Shown here: positions 1-7,076 of the stretch, piece by piece
Numbering within the stretch: the first letter of the stretch is position 1
Layout of the letters: each line of letters opens with the position of its first letter
Assembly (NCBI GenBank): GCA_949840605.1
Contig: CATKXN010000073.1
Span: forward strand, 1 to 13,398
From: an uncultured Alistipes sp.
GTDB lineage: Bacteria; Bacteroidota; Bacteroidia; Bacteroidales; Rikenellaceae
Length of the DNA stretch: 13,398 nucleotides
Direction of reading: 5' to 3'
Made by a program: the position numbers and the translations under genes
Notes under the pieces: model-generated
Database searches by the model: none
What the model saw: the letters and a program-made list of their open reading frames with translations, nothing else
Told to the model about the DNA's origin: nothing

Positions 1-39
1 CTCAGCAGCGTGCGGGATTTTTCGTATCGCGGTATGTCC

Positions 40-840
40 CTATTTCGAGATCAGGTTCTCCCGTTCGATGTCCTTGAAGTAGCGGTAGGTGGCTACGCGC
101 AGCTCCTCGGCGGCCGGATCGTCGCATACGAGGATGCCGTTGGGATGCACCTGCAGGGCCGAGATGGTCCACTGGTGGTTGTACGAGCCTTCGACGCCGT
201 GGCGCACTGCGCGGGCTTTCTTGTGCCCCGTGGCGAGGATCAGCACCTTCTTGGCCGAGAGCACCGTGCCCACGCCGACCGTCAGCGCGGTCTTCGGAAC
301 GAGGTTCGTGTCGCCGCCGAAGAAGCGGGCGTTGACCTGGATCGTGTCCTGCGTCAGGGTCTTGATGCGCGTGCGCGAGTTGAGCGACGAGAAGGGTTCG
401 TTGAAGGCGATGTGGCCGTCCTCGCCGACGCCGCCCATGAAGAGGTCGATGCCCCCGGCCTCGACGATGCGGGCCTCGTAGTCGGCGCACTCCTTCGCCA
501 GGTCATCGGCATTGCCGTCGAGGATGTTGACGTTCTCGGGTTTGATGTCGATGTGTTTGAAGAAGTTGTTCCACATGAACGAATGGTAGCTCTCGGGGTG
601 CTCCTCGGGAAGTCCCACGTACTCGTCCATGTTGAACGTGATGACGTTTCGGAACGACACCTCGCCGGTCTTGTGGCGGCGGATCAGCTCCTTGTAGGTT
701 TCCAGCGGGGTAGAACCCGTCGGGAGGCCCAGCACGAACGGCGACTTGGTCACCTGCTCCTTGGCCTTGATCTGTCGGATGATGTAGTCGGCGGCCCACT
801 GGGCGACCTGCTGAGGCGTATTTTCGATGATTAGACGCAT
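40..840 (-). CDS. nagB: Glucosamine-6-phosphate deaminase NagB
   Basis: This 266-residue cytoplasmic enzyme converts glucosamine-6-phosphate to fructose-6-phosphate plus ammonia, the step that brings amino sugars into glycolysis. Its length equals that of E. coli NagB and it can be aligned by eye almost throughout. The phosphate loop LGLPTGSTP is at residues 37-45. FNMDEYVG carries the catalytic Asp72, and [14 protein letters not shown] carries Asp141, His143 and Glu148 at the same numbering as E. coli. Arg158 and Lys160, which belong to the GlcNAc-6-phosphate allosteric site in E. coli, are also present. The start is an ATG 19 bases after the upstream fusion gene, so it is the last gene seen in the operon with the kinase, CBM9-like and fusion genes. 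No convincing terminator is visible in the 39 bases left before the window edge. A normal active site here contrasts with the altered NagB domain next door, so this is probably the working deaminase. The assignment is very secure. Confidence 0.97.
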   Translation of the reverse strand: MRLIIENTPQQVAQWAADYIIRQIKAKEQVTKSPFVLGLPTGSTPLETYKELIRRHKTGEVSFRNVITFNMDEYVGLPEEHPESYHSFMWNNFFKHIDIKPENVNILDGNADDLAKECADYEARIVEAGGIDLFMGGVGEDGHIAFNEPFSSLNSRTRIKTLTQDTIQVNARFFGGDTNLVPKTALTVGVGTVLSAKKVLILATGHKKARAVRHGVEGSYNHQWTISALQVHPNGILVCDDPAAEELRVATYRYFKDIERENLISK

Positions 841-859
841 GGTTGTAAACGGTTTGTGA

Positions 860-2809
860 TTAGAACATTTTTACGAAGACCTCGATGGCCTGGTATTCGG
901 CCATGCCGAGCCGGTCGTAGAGCCGCGCGGTGTTCTGCGTGCGCTCCTCGGCACGCTGCCAGAACTCGCGGGGGTCGCTGCCCGGGAAGGGTATGATGTC
1001 CTTCTGCGAGAGGTGACGGTAGATGGCGTGGCGCTTCATGATCAGCTCGTCGGGCGACAGGGGCACGGCCATGTCCACCATGCCGAGGTCCCACTCCATC
1101 CACGCGCCGCGGTAGAGCCACAGGTGGCACTCTTTCAGCCATTCGTCGTCCTTCACCACGTCGAGCGCCCCGAGAATGGCCTCCATGGCCGTGCGGTGCG
1201 TGCCGTGGGGGTCGGCCAGGTCGCCGGCGGCGTAGATCTGGTGGGGCTTGATCTCGCGCAGCAGCTTGACGATGATGTCGATGTCCTTCTCCGTGAGCAG
1301 ACCCTTCTTGATGCCGCCCGTCTCGTAGAACGGCAGATTGAGGAAGTGGGCGTTGGTGTCGGGGTTCAGGCCGAACGAGCGCACGGCGGCGCGCGCCTCG
1401 GCGCGGCGGATGGCGCCTTTCAGGTCGAGCAGCGCCCGCGGTTCGGGTTCGCCCTTCTTCTTGGTGGCGATGATCTTCTCGACCTCGGCGTAGTGGTTGC
1501 CGAAGCCCAGCTCGCGGGCCGTGTCGATATTCTGCAGCACGACGTCGTCATGCACGGCTACGTTGCCCGAAGTTTCGTAGGCGATGTGTACGTCGTGACC
1601 CTGCTGGACGAGGCGGATGAACGTACCGCCCATCGAGATCACGTCGTCGTCGGGGTGCGGCGAGAAGACCACCACCCGCTTGGGGAACGGCGACGAAGGC
1701 ACGGGGCGCGTCGTGTCGTCGGCATTGGGCTTGCCGCCCGGCCAGCCCGTGATGGTGTGCTGGAGGTCGTTGAAGACGTCGATGTTGATCTGGTCGTAGG
1801 GACGGCCCTGTTCGAGCAGTTCGCCCAGCGAATTTTCGATATAATCCTTGTAGGTGAGCTTCAGGATCGGCTTCTGCACCACGCCGCAGAGCCATACCAC
1901 GGCCTTGCGGACGAATTTCGGCGTCCAGTCGCACGGCCCCACCAGCCACGGCGTCTGCTCGCGGGTGAGGAGCTGCGCGGCGTTCTCGTCGATCACCACC
2001 TCGATATTCGAATGCGCCTGCAGATACGAGGCGGGAACCTGTCCCGTGATCTCGCCCTCGACGACCTTCTGCACGATGTGGGCCTTCTCCTCGCCCCAGG
2101 CCATCAGGATGATGCGGTCGGCGCGCATGATCGTGTCGATACCCATCGTGATCGCCATCTTGGGCGTGTTCTCCAGCCCGAAGAAGGCTCCCGACTGGAT
2201 CTTGCGGGTGTTGTAGGTGAGCTGCACCAGCCGCGTGCGCGAACGCGAGTAGGAGCCCGGCTCGTTGAAGCCGATCTGTCCGTCCTCGCCCACGCCGATA
2301 ATCATCAGGTCGATGCGGCGCACCGAGTGGTCGTACGACGCGCAGTATTCCGAAACCTTGTCTTCGGACATCGTGCCGTCGGGGATGTGCACGTTCTCGG
2401 GCAGGATGTCGATGTGGTTGAGGAACTCCTCGTGGATGCGGTAGTTGCGGCTCTGCTGCTCGGTCGACCGGATCGGGTAGAACTCGTCGAGACTGTATAC
2501 GGCCACGTTGCGGAAACTGATCTGTCCCTCCTGGTGGCGTTTCACCAGTTCGCGGTAGAGTCCCAGCGGGGTGCGGCCCGTCGTGAGTCCCAGCACGAAC
2601 GGCTGCGACTCCTCGTAGACCTCGTTCGAGCAGTGCAGTTCGTTGTAGGTGCGGATCGCCTTGACGATGTTGTCGGCGACGTACTGCACGCCCTCGTATT
2701 CGTTTTCATAGACCCGCGTGAGGATCTTCTCGTAGCGGTGGATGATGTCGCGTGGAACCGATTCGGCGATCAGTCCGCCGTCTTTCGGCAGGGAATACTT
2801 GTTGTTCAT
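860..2809 (-). CDS. NagB-like domain fused to PIG-L (LmbE-family) deacetylase
   Basis: This is a 649-residue two-domain protein. Residues about 30-300 are glucosamine-6-phosphate deaminase/isomerase-like, with LGLTTGRTP at 73-81, SLDEFYP (Asp108) and [13 protein letters not shown] at 172-184. Residues about 375-620 are a PIG-L/LmbE zinc deacetylase, with [15 protein letters not shown] at 382-396 (likely zinc ligands His385 and Asp388) and DPHGTHR at 533-539 (His535/His538). PIG-L enzymes remove N-acetyl groups from GlcNAc-containing substrates, so one polypeptide could deacetylate a hexosamine and act on the amine product; that is inference. Aligned by eye to E. coli NagB, catalytic His143 is Gln178, phosphate-binding Arg172 is Ala208 and allosteric Lys160 is Val195. 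The NagB half may therefore have a different substrate, reduced activity or a binding role. Similar fusions are annotated as nagB in other Bacteroidetes. The gene lies 19 bases from canonical nagB and 23 bases after the CBM9-like gene. The architecture is secure; the reaction is not. Confidence 0.92.
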   Translation of the reverse strand: MNNKYSLPKDGGLIAESVPRDIIHRYEKILTRVYENEYEGVQYVADNIVKAIRTYNELHCSNEVYEESQPFVLGLTTGRTPLGLYRELVKRHQEGQISFRNVAVYSLDEFYPIRSTEQQSRNYRIHEEFLNHIDILPENVHIPDGTMSEDKVSEYCASYDHSVRRIDLMIIGVGEDGQIGFNEPGSYSRSRTRLVQLTYNTRKIQSGAFFGLENTPKMAITMGIDTIMRADRIILMAWGEEKAHIVQKVVEGEITGQVPASYLQAHSNIEVVIDENAAQLLTREQTPWLVGPCDWTPKFVRKAVVWLCGVVQKPILKLTYKDYIENSLGELLEQGRPYDQINIDVFNDLQHTITGWPGGKPNADDTTRPVPSSPFPKRVVVFSPHPDDDVISMGGTFIRLVQQGHDVHIAYETSGNVAVHDDVVLQNIDTARELGFGNHYAEVEKIIATKKKGEPEPRALLDLKGAIRRAEARAAVRSFGLNPDTNAHFLNLPFYETGGIKKGLLTEKDIDIIVKLLREIKPHQIYAAGDLADPHGTHRTAMEAILGALDVVKDDEWLKECHLWLYRGAWMEWDLGMVDMAVPLSPDELIMKRHAIYRHLSQKDIIPFPGSDPREFWQRAEERTQNTARLYDRLGMAEYQAIEVFVKMF

Positions 2810-2832
2810 GGTTTGATATTGTTTAGTCTTAG

Positions 2833-3480
2833 CTACTTTTCAAACGTTGCCTCCCCGAAAAACTCGGGGCGGTGGAAATCGGGGTTTTCCGTTCGGACGG
2901 GCCTCCACGACAGGAAATGGGGGTGCGAGAGCTTGTCGCCGCACTTGTAGAGGTTCATCCGCGCCCGGAGGCCGCTCCAGTCCGTCAGCGCATGGCGGAA
3001 AAGCGCCTGCGGGGGAATGGCCAGCGTCAGCGACCAGCGGTTGTCGCCCTCGCGCTCGGCGAACGGTTCGCCGAAGGGGTACGTCGTATAGCGTTTCACG
3101 CCTGCCAGCACCTCCGCCGGGGCGGGCTGCACATCTTCGGTCCGCGACATGCGTCCCGAGAGAAGCATCCGGCCGATGCACGTGGTCTCGAAATTGTAAT
3201 ACGGCCCGTCGCCGGGGGCGATGAAGAACTCCACGCACGAATCGGTCCACACCGGGCCGTTGTCCTCGGCGACCCGTGCCGCCGTATAGTTCTCCGCCAC
3301 GTCGAAGCGAAGCATCAGCCGGTCGCCCGTGTGGAACATGCGGAACGATACTTCCGGAGCATAGGGGAACTCCCCGGGCCAGTTGCAGCAGGCCACGGGC
3401 TGCGGTTCGATCTCGGCGAAAGCACGTTCCACGGCTTCCCGGTCGTCGGGCGAAACGCCTGTGATTTTGCGAATCTCCAT
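2833..3480 (-). CDS. CBM9-like carbohydrate-binding protein
   Basis: This 215-residue protein resembles the family-9-like carbohydrate-binding domain (CBM9/DOMON-like beta sandwich). Visible signs are a strand-rich pattern around RLMLRFDVAENYTAARV (54-70), the characteristic WTDSCVEFFIAPG block (78-90) followed by YYNFE (94-98), and a late aromatic segment HFLSWRPV typical of these domains. It has no signal peptide, lipobox or membrane segment, so it should stay in the cytoplasm, which is odd for a glycan-binding domain. It contains no recognisable catalytic domain. The start ATG lies only 3 bases after the kinase stop, and the fusion gene follows 23 bases later, so it is firmly inside the amino-sugar operon. 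It might bind or present a sugar or sugar phosphate to the neighbouring enzymes, but nothing in the sequence shows this. The family call rests on motif pattern only. Confidence 0.75.
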   Translation of the reverse strand: MEIRKITGVSPDDREAVERAFAEIEPQPVACCNWPGEFPYAPEVSFRMFHTGDRLMLRFDVAENYTAARVAEDNGPVWTDSCVEFFIAPGDGPYYNFETTCIGRMLLSGRMSRTEDVQPAPAEVLAGVKRYTTYPFGEPFAEREGDNRWSLTLAIPPQALFRHALTDWSGLRARMNLYKCGDKLSHPHFLSWRPVRTENPDFHRPEFFGEATFEK

Positions 3481-3483
3481 AGC

Positions 3484-4581
3484 TTACCTGTATTTGGCCA
3501 CCGTCTCCCGTACGATGTCACACATCGTGCCGTACTGCTCCTCCATGCTGCGGAGCAGTTTGTACTGGGCATGCGTGCGCACGAGGTTGTGTTCCGGGTA
3601 TTTGATCTTATAATAGGTGTCGCCGTCGATGTAGTCCATCAGGAAACGCAGGACCTGCTCGAAGGTGATGTAACGCGCCGAGAAGGCCAGGTTGTCGATC
3701 TCCGGCGCGGTCAGCTGTTTCGCCCGCTGCGAGAGGTAGCCCTCGGTGTAGGCGCGGAACATGTCGAGCGACATGCCTACGCGCGAAAGGTCGCGGTCGT
3801 CCTCCTCGCCCGTGTTGGCGTAGGATCGGATGGCGTCGCCGAAATCGTTCAGCGACGTGGAGTTCATCACCGTATCGAGGTCGATGGCGCACAGCACCTC
3901 GCCCTCCTTGTTGAAGAGAATGTTGTTGATCTTCGTGTCGTTGTGGGTCACCCGCGTGGGGATCGTGCCGTCCTCGACCTTCGACCAGAACTCCATCATC
4001 TCGCCGCGCCGCGACTCGATCCAGCCGATCTCCTCCCCGAGCTCCTTCACGCGGCCAGCGGCGTCGCGCCCGATCGCCTCGTCCCACTGCACGAAGCGGT
4101 GGCGGATGTTGTGGAATCCCTTGATCGTCTCGGCCAGCGGTTCGGTGAAGTCCGCCAGCTGGGCCTGGAACTTGCCGATGCCCTCGCCGCCCTTGCGGGC
4201 CAGTTCGGGGGAGTCCGCTTTGTTGTAGGCGACGGTGTCGCCGATGAAGACCGATACGGCCCAGTAGTCGCCCTGCGAATCCACGAAATAATAGTTGCCG
4301 TCGTGCGTGGGGACGATCGTCATCACTTCGCGCAGGGGATCGCCTCCCTCGGCCGCGACGCGGCGGCGGATGTGGTCCGTGACCTTGCGGATGTTCTCCA
4401 TCATGGCCGGAACGTCGGGGAAGATGTTCTTATTCTTTCGCTGGAGAATGTAATCCGGTGCGCCGCCCTCCGTGCGGACGATGAAGGTGTCGTTGATAAA
4501 ACCCTCGCCCAGCGAGTCGATAGCCGCGATAGCGCCCTCCAATGCGAATTGGGACGCGATTCTCTGTAATTCTGCCTTCAT
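3484..4581 (-). CDS. Aminoglycoside-phosphotransferase-fold sugar kinase, N-acetylhexosamine 1-kinase-like
   Basis: This is a 365-residue cytoplasmic kinase of the aminoglycoside/choline phosphotransferase (APH) fold. THNDTKINNILF at 212-223 is the Brenner motif HxDxxxxN (His213, Asp215 as likely catalytic base, Asn220), and CAIDLDTV at 231-238 supplies the metal-binding aspartate(s). An N-lobe segment YILQRKNKNIFPDV (44-57) resembles that of N-acetylhexosamine 1-kinases such as NahK/LnpB of bifidobacteria, whose length (about 360 residues) also matches. Relatives are sometimes annotated as homoserine kinase type II or mucin-desulfating sulfatase. Placement at the head of an operon with a CBM9-like protein, a deacetylase fusion and nagB supports an amino-sugar substrate (GlcNAc or GalNAc). 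The ATG lies about 35 bases after a good promoter, which supports this start. The fold is certain; the substrate and phosphorylated position are inferred. Confidence 0.85.
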   Translation of the reverse strand: MKAELQRIASQFALEGAIAAIDSLGEGFINDTFIVRTEGGAPDYILQRKNKNIFPDVPAMMENIRKVTDHIRRRVAAEGGDPLREVMTIVPTHDGNYYFVDSQGDYWAVSVFIGDTVAYNKADSPELARKGGEGIGKFQAQLADFTEPLAETIKGFHNIRHRFVQWDEAIGRDAAGRVKELGEEIGWIESRRGEMMEFWSKVEDGTIPTRVTHNDTKINNILFNKEGEVLCAIDLDTVMNSTSLNDFGDAIRSYANTGEEDDRDLSRVGMSLDMFRAYTEGYLSQRAKQLTAPEIDNLAFSARYITFEQVLRFLMDYIDGDTYYKIKYPEHNLVRTHAQYKLLRSMEEQYGTMCDIVRETVAKYR

Positions 4582-4616
4582 AAGGTAGTTTGGATGTTAG
4601 GTTCTGGTTGCAACCC

Positions 4617-4648
4617 CAAAGTTACTGAAAAGAACGCAGACTTGCAAC
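4617..4648 (-). promoter_or_regulatory. Promoter of the kinase-CBM9-fusion-nagB operon
   Basis: Read on the minus strand, a GTTG box (4645-4648) is followed by exactly 20 bases and then TAACTTTG (4617-4624), a perfect fit to the Bacteroidota -7 consensus TAnnTTTG. The -33 box matches three of the four bases of TTTG. The kinase ATG lies 35 bases further on. Position, spacing and the terminator just upstream all agree that a new transcript begins here. Confidence 0.75.
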
Positions 4649-4659
4649 CCGCAGCCGCG

Positions 4660-4695
4660 AAAAAAGCCTGCGCTTTCCGAAGAAAGGCAGGCTTT
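4660..4695 (-). terminator. Rho-independent terminator after manA
   Basis: The hairpin has a perfect 9-bp outer stem (4663-4671 with 4687-4695, AAAGCCTGC/GCAGGCTTT), one bulged base, an inner CTTTC/GAAAG stem and a CGAA loop. On the minus strand it is followed by a run of six T. It lies 41 bases past the manA stop and just upstream of the next promoter, so it separates the two sugar operons. Confidence 0.88.
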
Positions 4696-4736
4696 CGGGA
4701 ATTGTGTTATTTGATCGCGCCGTGTCCGGATGCGGA

Positions 4737-5702
4737 CTATGCGATCCAGCTCGTCAGCAGTTTCATCGCGCCGTCGGGCGTGCACGTGAGCGTCTGGGCC
4801 GATGCGGGGATCAGCACCGTCTCGCCCTGATGCACGGGAACCGCTTCGCCGCGGTCGTCGGAGATCGTGCCGCGGCCTTCGATGCAGATGGCTGCGACGA
4901 ACGAGTCGAGTCCCGTGAGGTCCAGCGTCTCGGGGGCGGTCAGGTCCAGGAGCGACGTGGTGAAATAGGGGCACGAAACCAGTTCCGCACGGCTGTTCTG
5001 TGCGGCCTCGTAGTGCGTCCGGTAGTCGGGCAGCACGGTGTAGTCGATGGCCTCCTTCGCCAGTTCGGTGTGCAGTTCGCGGGTGTTGCCGTCGGCGTCG
5101 CGGCGGTTGAAGTCGTAGATGCGGTAGGTGATGTTCGAAGTCTGCTGGATCTCGGCGATGAACGCTCCGGCGCCGATCGAATGCACGCGGCCGGCAGGCA
5201 GGAAGAAGACGTCGCCCGGGTGGATTTCGTAGTCGGCGAGGATGTCGGTGATGGTGTTGTCGGCCACGCTGGCGGCGTATTCGGCAGGCGTCACCTGCTT
5301 CGAGAATCCCGAGCGGAGGTGCGCCCCTCGGTCGGCGGCAACGACGTACCACATCTCGGTCTTGCCTTTGGACCGGTGGCGCTCCCAGGCCAGTTCGTCA
5401 TTGGGGTGGACCTGGATCGAGAGGTCCTGCCGGGCGTCGATGAACTTGATGAGCAGCGGGTACTCCTCGCCGAAGCGTTCGAAATTCTTTGCGCCCAACA
5501 GCTGCGCCCCGTGGCGGGCGATCAGTTCGGGCAGCGAGGTTCCGGCCTCGGGACCTCCGGCGACGACGGATTCGTTGCCTTTTACGCCCGAGAGCTCCCA
5601 GCTCTCGCCGACCTGCTGCTGCGAGGTCTCGATCTGTTTGTAAGGGGCTATCTTGTCGCCGCCCCAGAGCATCGATTTGAGAATCGGTTGAAACTTGTAC
5701 AT
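4737..5702 (-). CDS. manA: Mannose-6-phosphate isomerase, class I (ManA)
   Basis: This 321-residue zinc enzyme interconverts mannose-6-phosphate and fructose-6-phosphate in the cytoplasm, serving both mannose catabolism and supply of mannose-6-phosphate for GDP-sugars. It matches the short bacterial (Firmicutes/Bacteroidetes-type) class I isomerases in length. The zinc-site motifs are visible: IQVHPND at 96-102 (His99), TEMWYVV at 115-121 (Glu116) and LPAGRVHSIGAG at 168-179 (His174). The conserved block IAEIQQTSNITYRIYDFNR (182-200) follows. The N-terminal MLWGG (11-15) and ESWELSG (33-39) patterns are also typical. The ATG lies 7 bases after the ROK kinase stop, so the two are co-transcribed, and a strong terminator follows. 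An isomerase placed with a sugar kinase suggests entry of a hexose, plausibly mannose, into glycolysis. The assignment is secure. Confidence 0.95.
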   Translation of the reverse strand: MYKFQPILKSMLWGGDKIAPYKQIETSQQQVGESWELSGVKGNESVVAGGPEAGTSLPELIARHGAQLLGAKNFERFGEEYPLLIKFIDARQDLSIQVHPNDELAWERHRSKGKTEMWYVVAADRGAHLRSGFSKQVTPAEYAASVADNTITDILADYEIHPGDVFFLPAGRVHSIGAGAFIAEIQQTSNITYRIYDFNRRDADGNTRELHTELAKEAIDYTVLPDYRTHYEAAQNSRAELVSCPYFTTSLLDLTAPETLDLTGLDSFVAAICIEGRGTISDDRGEAVPVHQGETVLIPASAQTLTCTPDGAMKLLTSWIA

Positions 5703-5709
5703 GGCTGAC

Positions 5710-6816
5710 TTATGCGTTTTGTGCGTCCAGCTGGCTCAGGGCGAAAGCGTATGCTCCGACCGAGATGGCCTGGCTGGCGCCGAGCTTCGAGATCGTGACG
5801 CCGATGCGTTTCTGCGGGTCGTAGGTCACATAACGGTCCGTGCCGTAGACTTTCAGGGGCTGCATGCCGCCTTTGGCGAACTCCCGGAACTCCGCGTCGT
5901 CGTCCAGGTCGTAGACCTTCATCTGCACACGGTTCAGCTCCTCGCCCGCGATGGTGTGCATCTTCGAGCGGAGCTCTTTCAGCAGGCTCGGCATGATCCA
6001 TTTGCGGGCCGCCGTGATGCCGCCGCCGATGACGATCAGGCCGTCCACCAGCGTCACTGCCGTGGCCATGGCGTCGCCGGCGATCTCGCCCATCTCGGCG
6101 AAAGCCTGCCGGGCCGCCTCGACGTTGCCGGGGCGTTTGCCGTCGGCGATCTCGCAGATCTCCTTGGGTTCCAGCCCGTGATCCGGATCGCCCGACAGTT
6201 CGCCGTAAACGCGCTTCACGGCGCGCACGGCCACGCCCTCCTCGACGATGATCCCGGGCATCTTCTTGTGCCGCAGGCAGAAGGTCTCGACGCACGAGTT
6301 GTCGCCGCGGTTGAGGCGGTTGTCGACCACGACGCCCACGCCGAAGCCCGTGCCGAAGGTGTAGCCCACGAGGTTCCTGTAGCGTTTGGGGCTGTTGAGC
6401 GTCTCGAGCCGGGCGTTGACCTCGGGCAGTGCTCCGCCCAGCGCTTCGCCATAGGCGAACAGGTCGCCGTCGTTGTTGATGAAGACCGGGATGCCGAACG
6501 TCGCCTCGAGGAACGGTCCCAGCGCCACGCCGTCGCGGAACGACGGGAAGTTGGGGAGGTAGCCTCCGATGATGCCGTTGGGGTAGTCGGCCGGACCGGG
6601 GAATGCGAAAGATATGGCTACGGGTTTTTCCGAAAGGCGGCTGATGACGGCCCGGAACCCTTCGACCATCGTCGCAAGGCATTTGTCCAGGTCTTCGGCG
6701 TGCGAAGGCAGGGTGATGGGCTCCACGATGAATCGGTTGGCCTGCATGGCTCCGAACACGAGGTTCGTGCCGCCGGCGTCGAGGGTGATCACCACCCGGT
6801 TGTCATGGCTGTACAT
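5710..6816 (-). CDS. ROK-family sugar kinase lacking the usual zinc motif
   Basis: This 368-residue protein belongs to the ROK (repressor, ORF, kinase) ASKHA-fold sugar kinases. It has the ATP phosphate-1 motif LDAGGTN (12-18), FPGPAD (72-77), INNDGD (113-118, Asp116 as likely catalytic base), FGTGFGVGVVVDN (154-166) and IVIGGG near residue 280. There is no N-terminal helix-turn-helix, so it is an enzyme rather than a repressor. The usual ROK zinc signature CxCGxxGCxE is absent; the equivalent region, around residues 174-190, holds only two cysteines. It is also longer than the usual 290-320 residues. Substrate is therefore uncertain: glucose, mannose and N-acetylhexosamines are all used by family members. 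It is the first gene of a two-gene operon with manA, which favours a hexose feeding mannose-6-phosphate or fructose-6-phosphate. The ATG follows a promoter by 38 bases. Family membership is secure, specificity is not. Confidence 0.88.
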   Translation of the reverse strand: MYSHDNRVVITLDAGGTNLVFGAMQANRFIVEPITLPSHAEDLDKCLATMVEGFRAVISRLSEKPVAISFAFPGPADYPNGIIGGYLPNFPSFRDGVALGPFLEATFGIPVFINNDGDLFAYGEALGGALPEVNARLETLNSPKRYRNLVGYTFGTGFGVGVVVDNRLNRGDNSCVETFCLRHKKMPGIIVEEGVAVRAVKRVYGELSGDPDHGLEPKEICEIADGKRPGNVEAARQAFAEMGEIAGDAMATAVTLVDGLIVIGGGITAARKWIMPSLLKELRSKMHTIAGEELNRVQMKVYDLDDDAEFREFAKGGMQPLKVYGTDRYVTYDPQKRIGVTISKLGASQAISVGAYAFALSQLDAQNA

Positions 6817-6854
6817 ATTGCGTGGTTTGGTTTGGATGTCGGTGTTTCAGAGTA

Positions 6855-6886
6855 CAAAGATACGAATAAGCGAGGGCAAAAGCAAG
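6855..6886 (-). promoter_or_regulatory. Promoter of the ROK-manA operon
   Basis: On the minus strand CTTG (6883-6886) is separated by 20 bases from TATCTTTG (6855-6862), a perfect TAnnTTTG box. The ROK start codon is 38 bases downstream of the box. The -33 box lies in the conserved stem of the tandem repeat described at 6855-7010, so this promoter is supplied by the repeat. Confidence 0.68.
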
Positions 6887-7010
6887 TTTACTTGCATTTT
6901 GCCGAGCGAAAGTATCTTCGGCGCAGCCAAAGTGCGAATAAGCTGAGAGAAAAAAGCAAGGTCGCTTGCATTTTTTCCGAGGCGTAGTATCTTCGGCGCA
7001 GCCAAAGATA
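6855..7010 (-). repeat. Two tandem promoter-containing palindromic repeat units
   Basis: Unit 1 (6855-6927, 73 bases) and unit 2 (6928-7002, 75 bases) are diverged copies in direct orientation, followed by a third CAAAGATA boundary (7003-7010). In plus orientation each unit reads CAAAG, GCGAATAAG or CGAATAAG, a GCAAG-loop-CTTGC hairpin (6882-6895 and 6956-6969), CCGAG, then GTATCTTCGGCGCAGC. The hairpin stem is identical in both units while its four-base loop differs (TTTA versus GTCG), so the stem is conserved. The edges TATCTTTG equal the -7 promoter box on the minus strand. Related repeats are common between genes in Bacteroidales. Unit 2 has lost the TA of its -7 box, so only unit 1 looks competent as a promoter. 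Confidence 0.8.
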
Positions 7011-7028
7011 GGTAAAAAGCTGAAAACG

Positions 7029-7060
7029 AAAAAGCCGTCGGCGGCTGCCGGCGGCTTTTT
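7029..7060 (-). terminator. Strong, symmetrical terminator after ilvC
   Basis: AAAAAGCCG and CGGCTTTTT form a 9-bp stem, extended by one T-G wobble and a CGGC/GCCG stem around a GGCT loop, giving 14 pairs in all. It begins 17 bases after the ilvC stop. The A-run on one side and T-run on the other let it work in both directions, but only minus-strand genes reach it within this window. Confidence 0.9.
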
Positions 7061-7076
7061 CGTCCGTTTATCGGGA

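Noticed and set aside
1013..2950. Long plus-strand open frame opposite the NagB/PIG-L fusion
   Set aside because: It is the complement of a clear gene in GC-rich DNA; its translation is low-complexity and rich in Val, Asp, Arg and His, with no domain.
6855..7010. Two tandem units as a CRISPR array
   Set aside because: Only two diverged copies lie directly next to each other, with no unique spacers and no cas genes.
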